DNA of 64,000 nucleotides from Epilithonimonas mollis (GTDB lineage: Bacteria; Bacteroidota; Bacteroidia; Flavobacteriales; Weeksellaceae): the NCBI RefSeq assembly GCF_900142325.1, contig NZ_FRAM01000001.1:620001-684000 (forward strand), in the 5' to 3' direction. Shown piece by piece: positions 57,478 to 64,000 of this stretch (its first letter is position 1; each line of letters starts with the position of its first letter). A program made the position numbers and the translations under genes. The notes beneath the pieces are model-generated. The model was not told the origin of the DNA. It saw only the letters and a list, made by a program, of their open reading frames with translations, and made no database searches.

Positions 57478-60400
57478 TTAGTTAATATCTTCGAATTCTT
57501 TTCTGGATCCGACGATCACACTCTGATAGTCTTTCAGACCTGTACCTGCAGGGATTCTGTGCCCTACGATTACATTTTCTTTAAGACCGTTCAGGAAGTC
57601 GATTTTCCCGGAAACTGCCGCTTCGTTAAGAACCTTAGTCGTTTCCTGGAAGGACGCAGCAGACATGAATGACTTAGTCTGTAGTGCTGCTCTGGTGATA
57701 CCCTGTAGTACAGGAGTCGCCGTTGCAGGAAGCGCTTCTCTTACCTCAACAAGAGCCTGATCTTCTCTCTTCAGCTTGGAGTTCTCATCTCTGAGTTCTC
57801 TTGCAGTGATCATCTGTCCCGCTTTGAATTCCTTAGAATCTCCCGGCTCTACAACAACCTTCAGTCCGAAAACTCTGTTGTTCTCTTCCAGAAAGTCATA
57901 TTTGTGCTCCAAAGCATTTTCAAGGAACTGTGTATCTCCTCCATCCACGATCTCCACTTTTGTCATCATCTGACGAACAATGATCTCGAAATGCTTATCA
58001 TCAATCTTTACCCCTTGTAAACGGTAAACCTCCTGGATCTCGTTCACCAGATATTCCTGAACCGCAGTTGGACCTTTGATTCTCAGGATATCATCCGGTG
58101 TGATGGAACCGTCAGAAAGCGGGTCACCAGCATAAACGAAGTCATTTTCCTGTACCAGAATCTGGTTGGATAATTTAACCAAATATTTCTTGATTTCACC
58201 AGTCTTAGCTTCCACGATCAATTCACGGTTACCTCTTTTGATTTTACCGTAAGAAACAACACCATCGATTTCCGTTACTACAGCAGGGTTTGAAGGATTT
58301 CTCGCTTCGAACAATTCTGTAACTCTCGGAAGACCTCCGGTGATATCCCCTGCTTTTGCAGATTTTCTCGGGATCTTGATAAGGACTTTACCAGCCTTGA
58401 TCTTTTCACCGTCGTTTACCATCAAGTGGGCTCCTACCGGTAAGTTGTAAGCTTTCTGCTCAACCCCCTTGGAATCCACCACCTTCAATGTTGGTACGGC
58501 TTTCTTATTTCTTGATTCGGAGATTACTTTCTCTTCGAAACCTGTCTGTTCGTCAATCTCCAGTTGGAAAGAGATACCCTGGATGATATCCTCGTACTCT
58601 ACTTTACCGGATGTTTCTGCAATAATAACTGCGTTATACGGATCCCATTTTGCAATAAGATCACCTTTTTTCACTTTATCACCTGGTTTTACAGATAATT
58701 CGGATCCATAAGGAACGTTAGCTATCATGATTGGTGTTCTCGCTTCGTTATCTGCAACCAATCTGAATTCGGTAGAACGGGAAACCACGATATCCGCAGA
58801 TTGCCCTTCTTCTCCTTCAGACTTAATAGTTCTGACTTCATCCATCTCCACGATACCGTCACGTTTTGCAACAATACTTGGATTTTCAGAGATGTTACCA
58901 GCAGTACCCCCTTGGTGGAAAGTTCTCAGTGTTAACTGAGTTCCCGGCTCACCGATAGACTGTGCAGCGATTACACCAACAGCTTCTCCCATATGAATGC
59001 CTTTACCTGTTGCAAGGTTACGTCCGTAACATTTTGCACAGATACCTTTCTTAGCTTCACAAGTCAAAGGAGAACGAACTTCTACAGCCTCGATCCCAGC
59101 TTCCTCGATTTGCTTAGCCACTGCTTCTACGATCATCTCATCGGCATTAGCCAACAATTCATCTGTTTCCGGGTGGTAAATATTATGTAGAGACACTCTA
59201 CCAAGAATTCGGTCAGAGATCTTTTCTACGATATCATCATTTTTCTTAAGTGCAGTTACTTCCGTCCCTCTCAATGTTCCACAGTCATCTTCTGTAATGA
59301 TAACATCCTGTGCAACGTCTACCAATCTTCTGGTCAGGTAACCGGCATCGGCAGTTTTAAGAGCGGTATCTGCAAGACCTTTACGGGCACCGTGGGTAGA
59401 GATAAAGTATTCCAGGATCGACAAACCTTCTTTAAAGTTCGCAACGATCGGGTTTTCGATGATCTCTGCTCCGACAGAACCAGCTTTTTGTGGTTTTGCC
59501 ATCAAACCTCTCATCCCAGACAACTGACGAATCTGCTCTTTAGAACCCCTCGCCCCGGAATCAAGCATCATAAATACAGAGTTGAATCCACCCTGGTCAG
59601 ATTTCATTCTGCTCATGATCATTTCAGTAAGACCGGCATTGGTATTAGTCCAAACGTCGATGACCTGGTTATAACGTTCTGTATCAGTGATAAGACCCAT
59701 GTTATAGTTAGCCTTGATCTCGTCTACAGATTCTACAGCTGTAGCAATCATGGTTTTCTTTTCCGCAGGGATCACAATATCTCCAAGACTGAATGAAAGA
59801 CCTCCTTTGAATGCGTTGGCATACCCAAGGTTCTTCATGTCATCCAGGAACTTCACTGTGGTTGGAAAATCTGTATCCGCAAGGATCTGACCGATTACAT
59901 TTCTAAGAGATTTCTTAGTCAATAACTCGTCTACATATCCAACTTGTACCGGTACAATTTGATTAAACAAAATTCTACCAACAGTTGTATTTGTTAATTT
60001 AGTAACGATCTCTCCATTTTCTTTGATAGGAAGACGGCATCTTACTTTTGCATTAAGAGACACTTGTCCTTCTGCATAAGCAATTTCCACTTCTTCAGGA
60101 GAATAGAAAGCAAGACCTTCACCTTTTACTTTATAATCATCAGTAGAATGAGCTTCTTTGGTCATGAAATACAGACCCAAAACCATGTCCTGAGAAGGTA
60201 CCGTAATTGGTGAACCATTCGCAGGGTTAAGGATGTTCTGAGAACCTAACATTAATAACTGAGCTTCCAAGATAGCTTCCGGGCCTAACGGCAAGTGAAC
60301 CGCCATCTGGTCACCATCAAAGTCGGCGTTGAAAGCCGTTGTTACCAACGGGTGAAGCTGGATCGCTTTACCTTCGATCATCTTCGGCTGGAATGCCTGG

Positions 60401-61743
60401 ATACCCAATCTGTGAAGCGTAGGTGCTCTGTTCAAAAGAACCGGGTGACCTTTCATCACATTTTCAAGGATATCATAAACTACAGGCTCTTTTCTGTCGA
60501 TGATTCTCTTAGCTGATTTTACAGTTTTTACAATTCCTCTCTCAATTAGTTTTCTGATGATGAACGGTTTGTAAAGCTCTGCAGCCATATCTTTTGGAAG
60601 ACCACACTCGTGCAATTGCAAGCTAGGTCCAACGACGATAACCGAACGCGCAGAGTAATCTACCCTTTTTCCTAATAAGTTCTGACGGAAACGACCTTGC
60701 TTACCTTTCAATGAATCTGAAAGGGATTTCAATGGTCTGTTGGATTCAGATTTTACAGCAGAAGATTTTCTTGTATTATCAAACAATGAATCTACAGACT
60801 CCTGAAGCATACGCTTCTCGTTTCTCAAGATTACTTCCGGCGCTTTGATTTCCAAAAGTCTCTTCAGACGGTTGTTTCTGATAATAACTCTTCTGTAAAG
60901 GTCATTAAGATCGGAAGTTGCAAAACGTCCTCCATCCAATGGAACCAATGGTCTTAGTTCCGGTGGTATGATAGGAAGAACACGCATGATCATCCACTCC
61001 GGCTTATTGATCATTCTTGTATTAGCAGCTCTAAGTGCTTCTACAACATTTAATCTTTTCAGAGCTTCAGTTCTTCTTTGTTTAGAAGATTCATTATGCG
61101 CTTTGTGTCTCAGATCGAAAGATAATGAATCAAGATCGATTCTTCTCAACAATTCTTCAACCGCTTCCGCTCCCATTTTGGCAACGAATTTATTTGGGTC
61201 AGAATCATCAAGATATTGATTTTCTACAGGAAGTGTTTCCAGAACATCCAGATATTCTTCTTCAGTAAGAAATTCCTTATCATCGAAATCTGAACCGTCA
61301 GCTTTCTTAGCAATACCTTGCTGGATCACAACATATCTTTCGTAATAGATAATCATATCCAATTTCTTGGAAGGAATACCTAACAGATAACCAATTTTGT
61401 TTGGTAAAGAACGGAAATACCAGATGTGAGCTACAGGCACAACAAGGTTGATGTGTCCGATTCTCTCTCTACGTACTTTTTTCTCTGTAACTTCTACTCC
61501 ACATCTATCACAAACAATCCCCTTGTAACGGATTCTTTTGTATTTTCCACAAGCACATTCGTAGTCTTTTACAGGACCAAAGATCTTCTCGCAGAACAAA
61601 CCATCTCTTTCCGGTTTGTGCGTACGATAGTTGATCGTTTCTGGTTTTAGAACTTCGCCTCTCGATTCCTGAAGAATAGATTCCGGTGAAGCTAAACCAA
61701 TAGTGATTTTATTAAATCGACTTGTTTTATTTTTATTTGACAT
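57478..61743 (-). CDS. rpoC: DNA-directed RNA polymerase beta' subunit
   Basis: 1421 residues. Zinc-binding N-terminus: [20 protein letters not shown]. Active-site aspartates: [19 protein letters not shown]. Second zinc site near residue 815-900: [13 protein letters not shown]. Trigger-loop region: [20 protein letters not shown]. The C-terminal part contains two sandwich-barrel insertions typical of Bacteroidota and runs to normal length. Paired with rpoB, 98 nt upstream. Confidence 0.98.
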   Translation of the reverse strand: MSNKNKTSRFNKITIGLASPESILQESRGEVLKPETINYRTHKPERDGLFCEKIFGPVKDYECACGKYKRIRYKGIVCDRCGVEVTEKKVRRERIGHINLVVPVAHIWYFRSLPNKIGYLLGIPSKKLDMIIYYERYVVIQQGIAKKADGSDFDDKEFLTEEEYLDVLETLPVENQYLDDSDPNKFVAKMGAEAVEELLRRIDLDSLSFDLRHKAHNESSKQRRTEALKRLNVVEALRAANTRMINKPEWMIMRVLPIIPPELRPLVPLDGGRFATSDLNDLYRRVIIRNNRLKRLLEIKAPEVILRNEKRMLQESVDSLFDNTRKSSAVKSESNRPLKSLSDSLKGKQGRFRQNLLGKRVDYSARSVIVVGPSLQLHECGLPKDMAAELYKPFIIRKLIERGIVKTVKSAKRIIDRKEPVVYDILENVMKGHPVLLNRAPTLHRLGIQAFQPKMIEGKAIQLHPLVTTAFNADFDGDQMAVHLPLGPEAILEAQLLMLGSQNILNPANGSPITVPSQDMVLGLYFMTKEAHSTDDYKVKGEGLAFYSPEEVEIAYAEGQVSLNAKVRCRLPIKENGEIVTKLTNTTVGRILFNQIVPVQVGYVDELLTKKSLRNVIGQILADTDFPTTVKFLDDMKNLGYANAFKGGLSFSLGDIVIPAEKKTMIATAVESVDEIKANYNMGLITDTERYNQVIDVWTNTNAGLTEMIMSRMKSDQGGFNSVFMMLDSGARGSKEQIRQLSGMRGLMAKPQKAGSVGAEIIENPIVANFKEGLSILEYFISTHGARKGLADTALKTADAGYLTRRLVDVAQDVIITEDDCGTLRGTEVTALKKNDDIVEKISDRILGRVSLHNIYHPETDELLANADEMIVEAVAKQIEEAGIEAVEVRSPLTCEAKKGICAKCYGRNLATGKGIHMGEAVGVIAAQSIGEPGTQLTLRTFHQGGTAGNISENPSIVAKRDGIVEMDEVRTIKSEGEEGQSADIVVSRSTEFRLVADNEARTPIMIANVPYGSELSVKPGDKVKKGDLIAKWDPYNAVIIAETSGKVEYEDIIQGISFQLEIDEQTGFEEKVISESRNKKAVPTLKVVDSKGVEQKAYNLPVGAHLMVNDGEKIKAGKVLIKIPRKSAKAGDITGGLPRVTELFEARNPSNPAVVTEIDGVVSYGKIKRGNRELIVEAKTGEIKKYLVKLSNQILVQENDFVYAGDPLSDGSITPDDILRIKGPTAVQEYLVNEIQEVYRLQGVKIDDKHFEIIVRQMMTKVEIVDGGDTQFLENALEHKYDFLEENNRVFGLKVVVEPGDSKEFKAGQMITARELRDENSKLKREDQALVEVREALPATATPVLQGITRAALQTKSFMSAASFQETTKVLNEAAVSGKIDFLNGLKENVIVGHRIPAGTGLKDYQSVIVGSRKEFEDIN

Positions 61744-61753
61744 TTTTTGATCA

Positions 61754-61785
61754 GATTTTAGATTTTAGATTTTAGATTTTAGATT
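61754..61785. repeat. Heptanucleotide repeat between rpoB and rpoC
   Basis: Four copies of GATTTTA / ATTTTAG just upstream of the rpoC start at 61743. A simple-sequence array that could change length by slippage. Confidence 0.75.
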
Positions 61786-61841
61786 AAATGCTAATGCACA
61801 GAAACTAAGACCATCTAAAATTCATCATTTAAAATTTAAAA

Positions 61842-64000
61842 TTATTCTTCAAGTCTTACATCAAGTCCAAGACCTTGTAACTCGTGAAGTAATACGTTGA
61901 AAGATTCCGGAATACCAGGTTCTGGCATTGCTTCTCCTTTTGCAATCGCTTCATAAGTTTTTGCTCTACCAATCACGTCATCCGACTTCACAGTCAGGAT
62001 CTCTCTAAGAATATTCGATGCTCCGAATGCTTCAAGAGCCCAAACCTCCATCTCTCCGAATCTCTGACCTCCGAATTGCGCTTTACCTCCTAACGGCTGC
62101 TGCGTAATCAATGAGTAAGGTCCGATAGAACGCGCGTGCATCTTATCATCTACCATGTGTCCCAGCTTCAACATATAGATCACACCAACGGTTGCCGGCT
62201 GCGTAAATCTCTCACCTGTTCCACCGTCGTAAAGGTGCGTGTTTCCGAATTTAGGAAGTGCTGCCTGCTCGGTGTACTCGGTAATTTGATCTAAACTAGC
62301 TCCGTCGAAGATCGGCGTTGCGAATTTCAATCCAAGCTGTTTACCAGCCCATCCAAGAACAGTTTCATAGATCTGACCGATGTTCATACGAGAAGGTACC
62401 CCAAGTGGATTCAATACGATATCAACCGGTGTTCCGTCTTCCAGGAACGGCATATCTTCTTCACGAACGATTCTTGAAACGATACCTTTGTTACCGTGAC
62501 GACCAGCCATCTTATCTCCAACATTCAGTTTACGCTTCTTAGCGATGTAAACTTTTGCTAATTTGATAATACCTGCAGGTAGCTCATCTCCGATTGACAA
62601 TGCAAATTTTTCACGGTTTTTAACACCCGAAAGATCGTTGTATTTAATCTTATAATTGTGGATCAATTGCTTGATCAATTCATTTTTGTCTGCATCAACA
62701 GTCCAGTCTGCGCCGCTGATGTTTACATAATCCTCAACAGACTGAAGCAATTTCAAAGTGAACTTGGTTCCTTTTCCGATCATTTCCTCATCCAGGTCAT
62801 TTTTAACTCCTTGAGATGTTTTACCGGAAACCAGAGTATTCAGTTTGTCTATCAAAGTATTTCTTAAATCGTCGAACTTATTTTTGTAAGTATTTTCGAT
62901 TTCTTCCAACTTTATTTTCTCTTCGCTTCTTTTCTTTTTGTCTTTGATATTTCTGGAGAACAATTTTTTGTTGATAACAACTCCTCTGAGAGAAGAATCC
63001 GCTTTCAATGAAGCATCTTTCACGTCACCAGCTTTGTCTCCGAAGATTGCTCTAAGAAGTTTTTCTTCCGGAGTCGGGTCAGATTCACCTTTTGGCGTGA
63101 TTTTTCCGATAAGGATATCACCAGGCTTCACTTCTGCACCGATACGGATCATACCGTTCTCATCGAGATCTTTGGTTGCTTCTTCAGAAACGTTAGGAAT
63201 ATCCGCTGTCAGTTCTTCCATACCCAATTTGGTATCACGAACCTCTAGAGAATATTCGTCAACATGAATCGAAGTAAACCAGTCTTCACGAACTACTTTT
63301 TCATTAATCACGATTGCATCCTCGAAGTTATATCCTTTCCAAGGCATGAACGCAACTACCAGGTTTCTACCAAGAGCCAATTCTCCGTTCTCAGTTGCAT
63401 AACCGTCACAAAGCACCTGTCCTTTTTCTACCTTATCACCTACTCTTACGTTTGGTCTGAGAGTAATTGTTGTGCTCTGGTTGGTTTTTCTGAACTTAGT
63501 AAGTTTATAAGTTTTCGTTGCCGGATCAAAGTTGACAAGATCGTCTTCTTCGGTTCTTTCGTATTTGATTACGATTCTCTCAGCATCTACATATTCTACA
63601 ACACCACTTCCTTCTGCATTGATCAGGATTCTGGAATCTTTTGCTACTTGTTTTTCCAAACCTGTACCAACGATTGGTGCCTGAGGTTTCAATAATGGAA
63701 CTGCCTGACGCATCATATTCGACCCCATCAATGCACGGTTCGCATCATCATGCTCCAGGAATGGAATCAAAGATGCAGAAATACCGGAAATCTGGTTTGG
63801 TGCAACATCAATCAAATCTACTTGCTGAGGCTCTACTACCGGGTAATCTCCATCAAGACGGGCAATAATCCTGTCTGTTTCGAAGTTACCGTCATCACTC
63901 AACGCAACGTTTGCCTGAGCAATTACTTTATATTCTTCATCTTCAGCATTCAGGTAGATTGGTTTTGCGTTAAGATCAACTTTCCCGTTCTCAACTTTTC
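61842..64000 (-). CDS. rpoB: DNA-directed RNA polymerase beta subunit (5' part beyond window)
   Basis: About 720 C-terminal codons are visible; the frame is open to the window edge, so the true start lies outside. An internal TTG near 63902 is not a real start. Motifs include [40 protein letters not shown] then [10 protein letters not shown], and [20 protein letters not shown] near the end. The long insertion of Bacteroidota beta subunits ([20 protein letters not shown] region) is present. Confidence 0.97.
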   Translation of the reverse strand, partial: KVENGKVDLNAKPIYLNAEDEEYKVIAQANVALSDDGNFETDRIIARLDGDYPVVEPQQVDLIDVAPNQISGISASLIPFLEHDDANRALMGSNMMRQAVPLLKPQAPIVGTGLEKQVAKDSRILINAEGSGVVEYVDAERIVIKYERTEEDDLVNFDPATKTYKLTKFRKTNQSTTITLRPNVRVGDKVEKGQVLCDGYATENGELALGRNLVVAFMPWKGYNFEDAIVINEKVVREDWFTSIHVDEYSLEVRDTKLGMEELTADIPNVSEEATKDLDENGMIRIGAEVKPGDILIGKITPKGESDPTPEEKLLRAIFGDKAGDVKDASLKADSSLRGVVINKKLFSRNIKDKKKRSEEKIKLEEIENTYKNKFDDLRNTLIDKLNTLVSGKTSQGVKNDLDEEMIGKGTKFTLKLLQSVEDYVNISGADWTVDADKNELIKQLIHNYKIKYNDLSGVKNREKFALSIGDELPAGIIKLAKVYIAKKRKLNVGDKMAGRHGNKGIVSRIVREEDMPFLEDGTPVDIVLNPLGVPSRMNIGQIYETVLGWAGKQLGLKFATPIFDGASLDQITEYTEQAALPKFGNTHLYDGGTGERFTQPATVGVIYMLKLGHMVDDKMHARSIGPYSLITQQPLGGKAQFGGQRFGEMEVWALEAFGASNILREILTVKSDDVIGRAKTYEAIAKGEAMPEPGIPESFNVLLHELQGLGLDVRLEE

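Noticed and set aside
63902-63902. Start codon for rpoB
   Set aside because: Internal TTG; the frame stays open with RpoB-like sequence to the window edge.
1-64000. tRNA or rRNA genes
   Set aside because: No cloverleaf or rRNA-like segment seen in any gap.

Overview
This 64 kb window is chromosomal DNA from a member of the Bacteroidota, most likely a Chryseobacterium-like flavobacterium (Weeksellaceae). Several things point there: gliding/type IX secretion genes (gldB, gldC, porT), C-terminal T9SS sorting domains on secreted proteins, SusC/CirA-type TonB receptors, TAnnTTTG -7 promoter boxes in front of many genes, the menaquinone-type ubiE, an rpoBC region next to a DUF3467 gene, and AT-rich intergenic DNA without Shine-Dalgarno sequences. 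The genus call is inference.

Layout. 1-4.7 kb: the truncated 3' part of serA, a HAD phosphatase-like gene, a two-gene unit for a secreted collagen-like protein and a T9SS-sorted protein, and a family-2 glycosyltransferase. 4.7-8 kb: an APC permease, then an AT-rich accessory patch with a plug-like secreted protein, a doubly frameshifted COG4339 HD-phosphohydrolase gene and an autoregulated parDE toxin-antitoxin pair. 8-21.1 kb: housekeeping genes, including pheA, a DUF2490 porin, an EEP-family hydrolase, cystathionine gamma-synthase, gldC/gldB, nadE, ribD, ubiE-porT and a zapB-like/zapA pair. 21.1-24.6 kb: a probable 6S RNA, rny, and a 1.6 kb accessory patch with a broken membrane-protein gene, a long imperfect hairpin and a 151-bp tandem repeat array. 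24.6-43.1 kb: ggt, a pentapeptide-repeat protein, glycosyltransferase, DUF1684, AI-2E-type permease, RsmI-like methyltransferase, TonB receptor, kdsA, HD hydrolase, alpha/beta hydrolase, ribokinase-like kinase, DUF4241, GNAT and valS. 43.2-53 kb: DUF1573, PPK2 kinase, a complete RND efflux operon with a TetR repressor and repeated operator palindromes, and hemB. 53-64 kb: a small T9SS-sorted protein, an OmpA-like protein, VanZ, an alcohol dehydrogenase, DUF3467, rpoC and the C-terminal part of rpoB.

How the genes work together. gldB, gldC and porT belong to the T9SS/gliding machinery, and two proteins here (2974-3453, 53097-53444) carry the sorting domain that machinery recognises. The efflux operon (membrane fusion protein, RND pump, outer-membrane factor) is flanked upstream by its probable TetR regulator. 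A palindrome of the type CTAACAnTGTTAG occurs in front of both the regulator and the pump operon. zapA, 6S RNA and rny form a conserved-looking chain.

The most unusual feature is non-coding. Five intergenic copies of one roughly 105-130 bp structured element are scattered through the window (about 823, 29086, 30246, 46193 and 51886). Their conserved ends pair, their loops vary, and they usually lie just downstream of a gene and in a fixed orientation to it. They look like a REP-like or RNA-level element family.
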